Assembly: GCA_902790405.1 (NCBI GenBank)
Contig: CADARW010000004.1
Coordinates: 1 to 39,688 of the forward strand
DNA length: 39,688 nt
Direction: 5' to 3'
DNA from: an uncultured Bacteroidia bacterium
GTDB lineage: Bacteria; Bacteroidota; Bacteroidia; Bacteroidales; ML635J-15
Of the stretch, positions 9,501 through 17,082 are shown piece by piece (position 1 is the stretch's first letter; every line of letters begins with the position of its first letter). The position numbers and the translations under genes are program-made. The notes below the pieces were generated by a model. It did not search any database and had not been told where the DNA came from. It saw only the letters and a list, made by a program, of their open reading frames with translations.

Positions 9501-10964
9501 CGTGGTCGTGTTTTCTGTTGTTCCATCGCCGAAGTCCCAGAAATAGTTTACAACAGCCGAGTTGCTGGTATATTCCGGATTGTTAAAAAAGTCGATAGTC
9601 GCAGGTGCGCAACCACCGTCGGATGAGGAATAAAGGCGTGCATCGGGCATGTTTACTACAATTTCGGGACCAATAAACCTTGAGGTACATCCACCGGGAG
9701 AACTTACAGTAAGCATAGGTGTGTATCGTCCGTTTTGCTGGTACGAGTGTTCGACTGTCGGTTCGAAATCCAAGTATGTGTCGCCGAAATTATAGGTATA
9801 AGTAAGGTTCTCGCCAACAGAAGTATTGATGAACGTTACATTGAAAGGGTAGGTGCAAGAGAATAGGTTTTCGGGTTCGGTGCGGAACGATGCATGTACA
9901 TCGACGACTTCCACATTGAAAATCCTAACTTGCTGGCAGGCTCCGTTTGGGTCAATGGTAAATGTAACTTCGTGGTTGCCAGTTTGTGTGTATGTGTGAG
10001 TAGCATTTTGACCTTGTTGTACTGGCGTCCCGTCGCCAAAATCCCATTGGCATAGTAGGTCTGTGACATCGCTTCTAAATGTGGAAATAGCATTTAGGCA
10101 CACTTGTTCGGGAATGTTTAATTCTGGCAAAATGTTTCCGATTTCGACCATATCGATTTCTGTTACCGTATTTGAGCAGCCGTACGAATCGACAACTGTA
10201 AGCGATACATCGTAGTTTCCAATCTGGGTGTAGGTGTGTCTTGGGTTGTCTTCGTTGCTGGTCGAACCGTCGCCGAAATTCCATGTGGCTTCGTAACTGC
10301 CGCCAAGTCCGACGTCGGTAGATATTTCCGATGAAAAATTGACTTCGTGTGGGGCGGTGCACCATTGGGCGTTGTTTGCACTGATTGTCACGTCGGGGCG
10401 TTTCGAGAGCGTAAGCATCTGCGAGTGCATCATGTCTTCGCAACCGTTGGCATCGGTAACTTTGAGTGCTATTGTAAATATTCCGGGAGTGGTATATGAG
10501 TGCCATCTGTTGGGTCCAACGTTGGTGGTGCCGTCGCCGAAGAACCATTCCCACCTTGTTATGACAGTGTCGCCAGGTGTAGAAAGACTGCAGAATCGAT
10601 GTTGGTAAGGTACGCATCCGATTTCGGTACTATCGTTGAATAGGGCGGTAGGTCCGTTGAAAATCACAATTTCTTTGCTGTCGGTGGCGGTCTGTCCGTT
10701 GCTGGTGACTGTTACCGATATGTTGTAGCGACCTGGGGTAAGGTACGAAAACGTAGGTGCTGCCAGTAGCGATACGTCGCCGTTGCCCGACGACCACGAA
10801 TAGGTCACTTCGCTGCTTGCACCCGACAAATCGCAGCCAAAACTAAGTATCTGCGGGGCACAGCCTTCGAAATTTCCAGTTATAGAAACTGCTAACTGGG
10901 CATTTGCCGCCAACCCTATCAAGATTGTAGCATATAGCAATAATATGTTTTTTAGTATTTTCAT
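6507..10964 (-). CDS. Giant PKD-repeat surface protein with T9SS type B CTD (copy 1)
   Basis: A 1485-residue paralogue of the next gene with the same module order: signal peptide (MKILKNILLLYATILIGLAA, cleavage after ANA), PKD/Ig-like modules (YSWSSGNGD, WFFGDG, WNFGDG, WDFGDG, WNFGDG, WDMGNG, WVVGGG), and a type B C-terminal domain (IKRLRQFRIFNRWGEEVF, GWDGT, KKGNVVLLK). The frame extends upstream to 11006, but that 14-residue extension overlaps the promoter-like boxes at 10994-11011, and the signal peptide starts at the ATG at 10962-10964, so I use that start. Ends are nearly identical between the copies and the middle is more diverged. First gene of a two-gene minus-strand operon, divergent from porP/sprF. 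Confidence 0.9.
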   Translation of the reverse strand: MKILKNILLLYATILIGLAANAQLAVSITGNFEGCAPQILSFGCDLSGASSEVTYSWSSGNGDVSLLAAPTFSYLTPGRYNISVTVTSNGQTATDSKEIVIFNGPTALFNDSTEIGCVPYQHRFCSLSTPGDTVITRWEWFFGDGTTNVGPNRWHSYTTPGIFTIALKVTDANGCEDMMHSQMLTLSKRPDVTISANNAQWCTAPHEVNFSSEISTDVGLGGSYEATWNFGDGSTSNEDNPRHTYTQIGNYDVSLTVVDSYGCSNTVTEIDMVEIGNILPELNIPEQVCLNAISTFRSDVTDLLCQWDFGDGTPVQQGQNATHTYTQTGNHEVTFTIDPNGACQQVRIFNVEVVDVHASFRTEPENLFSCTYPFNVTFINTSVGENLTYTYNFGDTYLDFEPTVEHSYQQNGRYTPMLTVSSPGGCTSRFIGPEIVVNMPDARLYSSSDGGCAPATIDFFNNPEYTSNSAVVNYFWDFGDGTTENTTTYSVSHTYSEVGTFSPTLTITDTSGCTFTSALQERPYGIRTGLQVSPENFGVTDAMHNFIPGDTLCPRDEVYLYNSMAGNANQYAFYFDISTANKHWEVNSNNTYKPYSFAVDTGWNKIGFVVEYQNCRSDVTPWDSLYIKPPIAHVASYSNCATPFDYSFKVVENLGAEYWEWLIYDTERGDSLFFDPHSTADSIAFSFQVYGHYVCKFTAHNDNSDCENSYTMHCDIMPPSFTWALSSDTLCIANRLTAVVLSAPGFSEVSFDWENSGTPTDELEWIQINGVTSSRHFYEHGGDYDVVAYGRLIDGCIYTFTKHVYVVDPQSSITPDNTIAECAPATIDFGVTTETNDSLYSVAWNFGDGSETGQGESVQHTYNNAGSYNVSISIMTMHGCQFSKTFPNKIKVYETPNAEIDFDYNICIGNQQIFTSDAANGIWHEWNFGDGTIAEGSNNHISHQYAQTGYYTISHIASIRSNGITVCSDTAAYEDAIAVEGIISATFDLDSLAYNCYPVCPTINTSVQTEPAGTSLQYNWDMGNGNILHIHNPRYLYTTPGTYDINLEIISSGGCRSSYSQTIEISGPSADILISDTSICAGGTVHFAMANAVDVENFVWVVGGGYNYYTQEFTHQYGYAPESGYFPITLSLQNGNCTVELTEQVYVYRIMADFNLVDKTGNTITEGSCSPLDGSLTYFGTSAAEERWYVNGDLYPNSNSISWTNTSTTNDIINIISLAVTDSLGCTDSISHQYIVYSIPDIRTSGDTLICKGGDAHISVYGGDSYYWLPPINDSAQHQIVSPNEATIYHVYAFNEKMCMASSSIMVDLLENFDAGVSEQSFNINIGDTAVALVISDMWPIDCYISPAEYAYAKNCDTINLFPIENTNFVFVLKDTLGCYETSFDIFVGVDMKLTLDVPSAFTPTSVGDGNNVVYVRGLGIKRLRQFRIFNRWGEEVFFTDDLHTGWDGTIGEKVQNSDTYSYYVEAEMFDGSIKTKKGNVVLLK

Positions 10965-10993
10965 AATGTCAATACAAAAACCAAATACATTTG

Positions 10994-11011
10994 CAAAAAT
11001 AATCAAAAATA
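10994..11011 (-). promoter_or_regulatory. Candidate -7 boxes for the PKD operon
   Basis: Two overlapping-candidate TATTTTTG boxes on the minus strand (plus-strand 10994-11001 and 11004-11011) match TAnnTTTG. Neither has a clear TTTG 19-21 nt upstream. Either would start transcription 20-35 nt before the ATG at 10964. Confidence 0.45.
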
Positions 11012-11050
11012 TGTAGCTGGTGAAGAAAAGTAAAAAAAATTAAAATAATT

Positions 11051-11080
11051 TTTGTCATTAGAAACTAATAGTTAATTTTG
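11051..11080 (+). promoter_or_regulatory. Promoter of porP/sprF-ompA
   Basis: TTTG at 11051-11054 and TAATTTTG at 11073-11080, 18 nt apart, fit the Bacteroidetes -33/-7 pattern. Transcription would begin near 11087, which excludes the TTG at 11083 and supports the ATG at 11101 as the start. Confidence 0.6.
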
Positions 11081-11100
11081 CATTGAAAAACGTGGCATTT

Positions 11101-12111
11101 ATGAGATGTACCTATATATTAATATTGCTCGTGATGCTTTTTGGTCGAATCGTATGTTTCGGTCAGGACATACATTTTACGCAGTATTATGCAGTGCCTC
11201 TGGTGTTCAATCCTGCGGCTACTGGTGCGTTCGATGAAGACCTGCGTTTTTCGAACAATTATCGTACCCAATGGAGCGCAGTCGGTGTCCCTTACCAGAC
11301 CGTATCGGTGGCGATTGATGCACCAGTGCGTTTCCGTGGCAAGTCGGGACTGGGTGTAGGCGTAATGTTCCTGCACGACAAGTCGGGAGGAACAAAGCTC
11401 ACAGCCAACAAATTCATGATTTCTGCATCGTACATATATAATATAACCAAAAAGCAAAGCATTACGGTCGGTCTGCAGGGCGGATACGTCGATAAGCATT
11501 TTACCCTCGACGGGGTGACGCTTCCAAGTCAGTATAATCCCGAAACAGGTTTGTTCGACTTGAATTTACCCAACAACGTCACCGATATGGAAATGTCGCT
11601 CGGTTATTTCGACATGAATGCTGGAGTTTCGTATCGTGCTAAGTTTCAGAAGGTAGAGCCAACGGCAAGTATTTCGGTGCTGCATTTGAATTCACCACAG
11701 GAAACTTTTTGCAATACCGATACAAAACTTGCTCCGCGTATGCTTTTTAGCGCCGAGGTGGGAATTCCTTGTCCTAAATCGTGGACAGTCACACCGCATT
11801 TGCTTACAACTTTTACAAAAAAGACCGAGGAACTGCTTTTCGGTGCTATAGCCGAGCATCCTATTCCTACAAAGGTTGTAACTTCGGCATTCTTCGGGGC
11901 TGGCGGGCGAACATCGTTCTCGAACTTCGATGCAGCAATGATTACAGCAGGCGTGGTGTTCTATGGGATAGAAGTTGCTGCAAGCTACGACATTAACCTG
12001 TCGAAACTTATGCAGGCGACAAACGCTCGTGGAGCATTTGAAATTTCGCTTATCTACAAGCTGAAATTCGCAAAGAAGAACTTTATAACACTACCATGCG
12101 ATAGATTTTGA
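11101..12111 (+). CDS. PorP/SprF family outer-membrane protein
   Basis: A 336-residue protein with a signal peptide (ending near VCFGQ) and the family's hallmark N-terminal segment QDIHFTQYYAVPLVFNPAATGAF, then alternating amphipathic stretches typical of an outer-membrane beta barrel. SprF/PorP proteins are needed for export or surface attachment of T9SS cargo carrying type B C-terminal domains. Two such cargo genes lie divergently next door, so this is probably their dedicated partner. A longer frame starts at TTG 11083, but that codon falls upstream of the predicted transcription start. The stop (12109-12111) nearly touches the next ATG (12114), so the two genes form an operon. Confidence 0.88.
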   Translation: MRCTYILILLVMLFGRIVCFGQDIHFTQYYAVPLVFNPAATGAFDEDLRFSNNYRTQWSAVGVPYQTVSVAIDAPVRFRGKSGLGVGVMFLHDKSGGTKLTANKFMISASYIYNITKKQSITVGLQGGYVDKHFTLDGVTLPSQYNPETGLFDLNLPNNVTDMEMSLGYFDMNAGVSYRAKFQKVEPTASISVLHLNSPQETFCNTDTKLAPRMLFSAEVGIPCPKSWTVTPHLLTTFTKKTEELLFGAIAEHPIPTKVVTSAFFGAGGRTSFSNFDAAMITAGVVFYGIEVAASYDINLSKLMQATNARGAFEISLIYKLKFAKKNFITLPCDRF

Positions 12112-12113
12112 AT

Positions 12114-14270
12114 ATGAAAGTCGTCAATATAGAAATATCGGTACTGAAAAGATTGGTGTATAGTCAGTTGTTGCTGACAGCATTGCTGCTAATCTTGTCG
12201 CCAGCTTTTTTGCAAGCGCAGAGCAGCGACAAAAAAGTTCCCTCGAAGTCGAAACTTTTGAGCACCGCCAAGAATGCCTTGTACGACGGCGATGCATTTA
12301 CAGCTACCGACAACTACCGCAAGTATGACGACAATTATCCGGGCAATGTCAAGGTGCAAAAAAAACTGGCGTATCTTTATTGGCAGGAAAAGAACTATCC
12401 AGAGGCACAGAAATATTTCAGCAAGACATTCAGAAACGACAGCAAGACAAACCTTATCGAGTTGTTCTATTCGGCTAAATGTCTTCACATAATGGGCAAG
12501 TACGAAGATGCAAAGAAGGAATACGAAAGGTTTGCATCGGTGGCGCGTTCCGACAAGAGTTTGCGCGAGTTTACAAAGCTGGCGAAGTCGCTTGCCGAGG
12601 ACATGGACAGGATTTCTGTAGATAGCACCGACAGGAATATTCTTGTGCATCATCTCGACTCGTCGATAAACAGCAAGCATATAAATACAGCTCCTGTTCC
12701 ATACGAGAACAATACCTTGATTTTCGGTTCGCTGCGCGAAAACGAAATCAACTACTACAATACTTATGGCGATACTTTGCCTACTCGTAAGTTTTACGTT
12801 GCACGTGAGGATTCGGAACTGGAGTGGTCGTTTGTGGGTGAGTTCGACACCATATTCAATAGCAGCGAATACGATGTAAGCAATGGCGCGTTTTCGGCCG
12901 ACAGACGCAGGTTTTTCTTTACCAAATGTCAGAAAGACGACCATGGAAAGCGACTTTGTGAAATTTATATGTCGAAACTTGCTGATGGCGTATGGCAGAC
13001 TCCCGAGCGACTTCCCGATGAGGTAAATGTCAGCGGAAGCACGGCTACAATGCCTACTGTGGGCGTGTCGCGCCAGAATACCGATGTGCTGTATTTCGTC
13101 TCCGACCGCGAAGGCGGACGCGGTGGCCTCGACCTGTGGTTCTCGTACTATACATCCAAGGACAAAGGTTGGAAGGAAGCCAAGAACTGCGGTAAGGTCG
13201 TAAATACTGCAGGTGACGAAATCACACCTTTCTACGATGCCATTACGCGAACACTTTATTATAGTTCCGATGGAATGCTTGGGTATGGCGGTTTCGATGT
13301 TTATAAGACCGTCGGCGAGGGCAAGAGCTTCGAGGCTCCGCAGAATCTGAGCAGACCAATCAACTCAAACTACGACGACCTTTACTATACTATCGACGAG
13401 AGCCGCAGGAAAGGTTTCTTGTCGTCGAATCGCGATGGAGGTTATTCGCTGCGTAGCAAGAATTGCTGCGACGACATTTACGAATTCATATATCGCGACC
13501 ATATTGTGGTGGCTGTCGATGGAAAGGTGATAGGAATAACCGACTCGGCATTCTTCCGTACGATAGAAAAGGAGTACGAACAGACACGAACCGTCGATTT
13601 CAAGGCTATTGAGAATTCGGGCAAGGCCGAGATTCTTCACGACTACCGTGTCGATTTGTACATGACTGGCAGCGATGGTAAAAATTACTTCTTAAAGACC
13701 ACCACAACTGGCGACAGCTTGTATTTTTTCAATCTGGAGCGCGATGTCGACTACTATATAAGCGTGAAGGACTTCAATAATAGAGAAAAAATTTTGGCAT
13801 TCACTACCAATGGTATAACCCATTCCGATACCTTGCATCTCGACCCGATAATTATCGGAGCGTTGCCAACGCGTGCATTTGTAGTGGAGAATATTTACTA
13901 CGACTTTGCAAAATACAATCTGCGTGATGAATCTAAGATTGTGATTGATACAACAATATACAAGATTCTCAATGAATATCCTAAGATAATAGTCGAAATA
14001 AGTTCACATACCGATAGCGTTGGCACTGACCAAAGCAATATGATTTTGTCGCAAAATAGAGCACAATCGGTAGTAAATTATCTGATTCAGAAGGGTATAA
14101 GTCCAGAACGGCTTGTTGCTAAGGGCTATGGCGAAACAATGCCTATTGCGCCTAACTCAAATCCCGACGGATCTGACAATCCCGAAGGTCGTCAGAAGAA
14201 CCGCCGTACCGAGTTCCGTATCATAGGTCACATCGACGACGATGCGGAAATATTGTACGAGTACGAGTAA
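12114..14270 (+). CDS. TPR-PD40-OmpA protein, PorE-like
   Basis: A 718-residue periplasmic/outer-membrane protein. Order: signal peptide (cleavage near LQAQ, residues about 35-40); TPR-like helices (about 45-130, ALYDGDAFTATDNY, AYLYWQEKNYPEAQKYF); PD40/WD40-like propeller strands (for example YFVSDREGGRGGLDLW, LYYSSDGMLGYGGFDVY, GFLSSNRDGG); a beta segment; and a C-terminal OmpA peptidoglycan-binding domain (about 589-710) with SHTDSVG and LSQNRAQSVVNYL. This is the architecture of PorE, a T9SS component of Porphyromonas gingivalis, and of many OmpA proteins next to porP/sprF genes. There is no lipobox; the signal looks like signal peptidase I type. TTG at 12108 is an in-frame alternative that overlaps the preceding stop; ATG 12114 is preferred. 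It probably anchors the secretion or adhesin module to peptidoglycan. Confidence 0.85.
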   Translation: MKVVNIEISVLKRLVYSQLLLTALLLILSPAFLQAQSSDKKVPSKSKLLSTAKNALYDGDAFTATDNYRKYDDNYPGNVKVQKKLAYLYWQEKNYPEAQKYFSKTFRNDSKTNLIELFYSAKCLHIMGKYEDAKKEYERFASVARSDKSLREFTKLAKSLAEDMDRISVDSTDRNILVHHLDSSINSKHINTAPVPYENNTLIFGSLRENEINYYNTYGDTLPTRKFYVAREDSELEWSFVGEFDTIFNSSEYDVSNGAFSADRRRFFFTKCQKDDHGKRLCEIYMSKLADGVWQTPERLPDEVNVSGSTATMPTVGVSRQNTDVLYFVSDREGGRGGLDLWFSYYTSKDKGWKEAKNCGKVVNTAGDEITPFYDAITRTLYYSSDGMLGYGGFDVYKTVGEGKSFEAPQNLSRPINSNYDDLYYTIDESRRKGFLSSNRDGGYSLRSKNCCDDIYEFIYRDHIVVAVDGKVIGITDSAFFRTIEKEYEQTRTVDFKAIENSGKAEILHDYRVDLYMTGSDGKNYFLKTTTTGDSLYFFNLERDVDYYISVKDFNNREKILAFTTNGITHSDTLHLDPIIIGALPTRAFVVENIYYDFAKYNLRDESKIVIDTTIYKILNEYPKIIVEISSHTDSVGTDQSNMILSQNRAQSVVNYLIQKGISPERLVAKGYGETMPIAPNSNPDGSDNPEGRQKNRRTEFRIIGHIDDDAEILYEYE

Positions 14271-14276
14271 GCACAG

Positions 14277-14380
14277 TTGATAGTTGAAAGTTAAAAGTTG
14301 AAAGTCTAGCAGAAGACCAGTCCAACAGTCTGGTTGTTAGCCTGTGAGACTGCAAGACTATTAGACAGCAAGCCTGCAAG
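14277..14380. repeat. Heptamer-then-octamer diverged tandem array
   Basis: Six bases after the ompA stop, four 7-bp units (TTGATAG, TTGAAAG, TTAAAAG, TTGAAAG, 14277-14304) are followed by 8-bp units mostly ending in AG: TCTAGCAG, AAGACCAG, TCCAACAG, TCTGGTTG, a 4-bp remnant, then CCTGTGAG, ACTGCAAG, ACTATTAG, ACAGCAAG, CCTGCAAG up to 14380. The array fills most of the 135-bp gap between convergent genes. There is no intrinsic terminator. Confidence 0.7.
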
Positions 14381-14405
14381 CCCAAGCGGGCGTAGCCATT
14401 GAAAC

Positions 14406-15926
14406 TTATCGTAACAGGTCGAACCAGTCGGCATTAAACTCTGTATCGTCGGCAAATCCGCTCTTTTTCAGTTGCCTATAGGCCCATTCGTCGGCAAAGT
14501 TCCATTCGAGGAAGTCCTGGTTTTCGTATCGTTCCATGAAATCGCGGATTTTCATCTTGATAAGGATTTCGTACTTCTTTGAAGTTATGAAATAGTCTTG
14601 CCTTGTGTCGAATTTCATAGCCTGCTGCTGTTGCTGGTCGATGAGGTCGAGTTCTGCTCTTGTCTTTGTGAGGTAAGGCAAAGCAGGGTCGGCTAGGTCT
14701 GCCATAAACGAATATTCGATGAAAGCACTGTTGCTATGAGCAAAGTTGTACTGGGCAATTACTACGTTCCAGTTTACAAGAGCCGAAAGCGAAATCACAA
14801 CAAAAAATGCGTAGCTGTTGACCTTGAACAAGTAGTACATGCTCTTGTGCTTTGCCACCTTTATCATTATCGAAATCAGACCGACCAATACAAGCACAAG
14901 GAAGAAAAATACAGTAATTCGTCCAAATGCCAGTCCAAAGTATTTTACATACCAGAAGTTCCTGATTCCTACCGACAAGGTCATGAAGCAGTTCTGTGCA
15001 AGCCAAACCATTGTGAGAATTTTCAGCAGTTTGTTTTTGCTGTAGAAGTTGAGGTTTTCGCGGAACAGCAGCAGGGCAATCATCTGCGAGATGAGTATTG
15101 CAAACGAAAGAATCCAAGTGCCTTCGTGAACAAACTCTTTCAGGAACGATCCGTCCCACGAGTAGAACCACACATAGCGTATGTCGCTTATGTTGAAGAA
15201 CAAAAGCACTATGTTTAGCATTCCGAGCAGCATCACGCCGAAAAAGTTGCGGTTCTTGAGTGTCTGCGAAAGTCCGCGCAGAAATCTTCTCTTGCGTTTG
15301 TGCACCAAGGTTTCGTCAAGACCCGATTCGTAGGTCATGAGTTTTTCGGTCTTCTTGCGGAATGCATAATTTGCAAATACAAGTCCGAGTAGGAAGAGCA
15401 AAATAAATTCGAAGTTGAGTGACTGGATAATATCGCTAACCCAATCTCCAAATTTGGAGCTGCCGAGTGAATACAATATTATAAATGCCAAAGTGATTAC
15501 AAATGCCAGCACCGTGAGCCAGAAAATCTTGCTTTTCTTCATTTTCGGTTCGCCGTCCTCGTGTTTCCTGTGCATCTGTGGAACGAACGAGAGCGCAGCA
15601 TTGCGGAACGACTCGAAAGTGGCATACATGTAGCTGCGGTATTCCTTGAACACTATTATGCTGTTGCAGGTGAAAAACATAAGTATGTTGACAAAAATAG
15701 TCCAGCCCGAATGCGAGTAAAGGACTGCCAACGATGTTGTCAGAAGCACAGCCAGAGCCGTGACCGTAAGTTTGTTGAACTTGAATGGCCTGTTGAGTAT
15801 CAGCATTATTGGAATAGTTATCCATTCGAGAATTACAAGGTTGAGACCTATGCTTTTTTCGAAGAACAGCATCGTGAAAACAAGTGCCGTTGCGATTGAT
15901 GCGAAGATGTATGCAAGTCTTTTCAT
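14406..15926 (-). CDS. Polytopic membrane protein, DUF4173-like
   Basis: A 506-residue integral membrane protein with roughly eleven hydrophobic segments, for example residues 4-22, 27-45, 53-70, 75-94 and later stretches such as ITVFFFLVLVLVGLISIMI. The central RNFWYVKYFGLAFGRI followed by a long hydrophobic segment resembles the DUF4153/DUF4173 family found in many bacteria, whose function is unknown. The C-terminal 110 residues are soluble and charged with a Q-rich stretch (LIDQQQQQAMKF), probably cytoplasmic or periplasmic. The start ATG at 15926 follows AAAAGGAC, one of the few purine-rich ribosome-site-like sequences in the window. Monocistronic, convergent with ompA. Family assignment is moderate; membrane topology is seen directly. 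Confidence 0.7.
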   Translation of the reverse strand: MKRLAYIFASIATALVFTMLFFEKSIGLNLVILEWITIPIMLILNRPFKFNKLTVTALAVLLTTSLAVLYSHSGWTIFVNILMFFTCNSIIVFKEYRSYMYATFESFRNAALSFVPQMHRKHEDGEPKMKKSKIFWLTVLAFVITLAFIILYSLGSSKFGDWVSDIIQSLNFEFILLFLLGLVFANYAFRKKTEKLMTYESGLDETLVHKRKRRFLRGLSQTLKNRNFFGVMLLGMLNIVLLFFNISDIRYVWFYSWDGSFLKEFVHEGTWILSFAILISQMIALLLFRENLNFYSKNKLLKILTMVWLAQNCFMTLSVGIRNFWYVKYFGLAFGRITVFFFLVLVLVGLISIMIKVAKHKSMYYLFKVNSYAFFVVISLSALVNWNVVIAQYNFAHSNSAFIEYSFMADLADPALPYLTKTRAELDLIDQQQQQAMKFDTRQDYFITSKKYEILIKMKIRDFMERYENQDFLEWNFADEWAYRQLKKSGFADDTEFNADWFDLLR

Positions 15927-16080
15927 GTCCTTTTAGTTTTTTCTAAATCCATATAACAAACTTTGTGCCTTAATTATTGTGCTGGTGGAGGGATTTTTAC
16001 ACCTTGGCTCAACTCCAGCATTAGGCAAAAAGGCTTTGAGTCAGTTAGCCCATAACGCAGAATCCGCTATCCCTTTGTAC

Positions 16081-16100
16081 AGACGCAAAATTTTGCGTCT
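16081..16100. repeat. Perfect 20-bp palindrome with GCAAAATTTTGC core
   Basis: AGACGCAAAATTTTGCGTCT is fully self-complementary. The core GCAAAATTTTGC recurs inside a longer palindrome at 27170-27197. It lies 30 bp upstream of the predicted -7 box of the sugar kinase gene, in a 230-bp spacer with no gene. Confidence 0.8.
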
Positions 16101-16129
16101 CAACAACATTCTCAAACATAAACTTTTCT

Positions 16130-16137
16130 TATCTTTG
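16130..16137 (+). promoter_or_regulatory. -7 box for the sugar kinase gene
   Basis: TATCTTTG matches TAnnTTTG 20 nt before the ATG at 16157. No clear TTTG lies 19-21 nt upstream. Transcription would start near 16144. Confidence 0.5.
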
Positions 16138-16156
16138 CCCTCACAAATTTTAATAT

Positions 16157-17080
16157 ATGCGAAAGATATATTGTATTGGCGAAACCGTTTACGACATCAT
16201 TTTCCGTAACGGGAAAGCCGTGGAATCTTGTCCGGGAGGCACAGTCCTCAACACATCGGTGTCGCTGGGACGTATGGGCGAAAAGGTTTATGTCGTAGGC
16301 GACCAGGCCAACGATGCTATAGGTAACATTATCGCCGACTTCTTGTCGGACAACAATGTTTCAACTAAATATTTGACCTTGTACAACGATGCAAAGTCGC
16401 GTGTTGCTCTCGCTTTCCTGTACGATACGCGCGAACCGGCATATAGTTTCTTCAAGATTCGTGTGAACGGCGAAATAAAGATAACCTTCCCCGAAGTGAA
16501 GCGTGACGACATTGTGCTTTTTGGTTCGTTCACCTCGATAAAGGCCGAAGTCCGCGACGACCTTATGGCTTGTCTGCGTCAGGCAAAAGAGGCTGGCGCT
16601 ATCCTAATATACGACCCGAATTTCCGTCCTTCGCACCTTAAAGACCGCGAACGCGCCTTGCCGCTAATCAAGGAAAACCTTGAAATCGCCGACATCACGA
16701 AAGGCTCCAACGAGGATTTCCAGCTTATCTTCGATTCAAATTCAGCCCTCGACACCAACGAGATTGTAAAGCAATACGGCTGCCGCAATTTCATCTACAC
16801 CGCCAACAAGTACGGCGTGAACCTTTTCACTCCCGACTTCCACAAGGTGTTTGATGTGCCACGCATAACCCCGGTTTCTACCGTTGGCGCAGGCGACAGT
16901 TTCAATGCAGGACTTATCTACGGACTTATCAAGCAGAATGTTTACGCATCCGACCTCGAAAATATGTCGCTCGAAGTGTGGAGAAAGGTCATCTACTGTG
17001 CAATTAGCTTTGCGACCCATGTTTGCTGCAGCTACGACAATTTCATCAACGACGAGTTCATCTCAAGTTTCGACATGTAA
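16157..17080 (+). CDS. PfkB-family carbohydrate kinase (fructokinase-like)
   Basis: A 307-residue ribokinase-fold sugar kinase that would phosphorylate a monosaccharide with ATP in the cytoplasm. Visible features: N-terminal IYCIGETVYDIIF strand; the first PfkB signature region CPGGTVLNTSVSLGRMG (residues about 25-41), where the GG dipeptide shapes the sugar site; YDPNFRPS near 153-160; and the second signature VGAGDSFNAGLIYGL near 243-257 with the catalytic Asp in GAGD. Length is normal. The sugar cannot be read from sequence; fructose is the usual guess for Bacteroidetes members of this type. The next gene begins 2 nt after its stop, so the two are probably cotranscribed. Confidence 0.88.
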   Translation: MRKIYCIGETVYDIIFRNGKAVESCPGGTVLNTSVSLGRMGEKVYVVGDQANDAIGNIIADFLSDNNVSTKYLTLYNDAKSRVALAFLYDTREPAYSFFKIRVNGEIKITFPEVKRDDIVLFGSFTSIKAEVRDDLMACLRQAKEAGAILIYDPNFRPSHLKDRERALPLIKENLEIADITKGSNEDFQLIFDSNSALDTNEIVKQYGCRNFIYTANKYGVNLFTPDFHKVFDVPRITPVSTVGAGDSFNAGLIYGLIKQNVYASDLENMSLEVWRKVIYCAISFATHVCCSYDNFINDEFISSFDM

Positions 17081-17082
17081 CA

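Noticed and set aside
2032..11006. Repeated GDG-encoding DNA motifs resembling a direct-repeat array
   Set aside because: They are codons of repeated PKD turns (WxFGDG), with irregular spacing and varied sequence; this is protein repetition, not CRISPR.
11083..11100. TTG start for the PorP/SprF gene
   Set aside because: It lies upstream of the predicted transcription start, and ATG 11101 gives a normal signal peptide.
12189..12944. 251-codon antisense frame opposite ompA
   Set aside because: It overlaps a confident gene, has no domain and no promoter.
15979..16070. Possible structured RNA with GGAG/CTCC and GGGAT/ATCCC pairs upstream of the sugar kinase
   Set aside because: The pairs are short and do not nest into a convincing fold, and the predicted kinase transcript starts downstream at about 16144.
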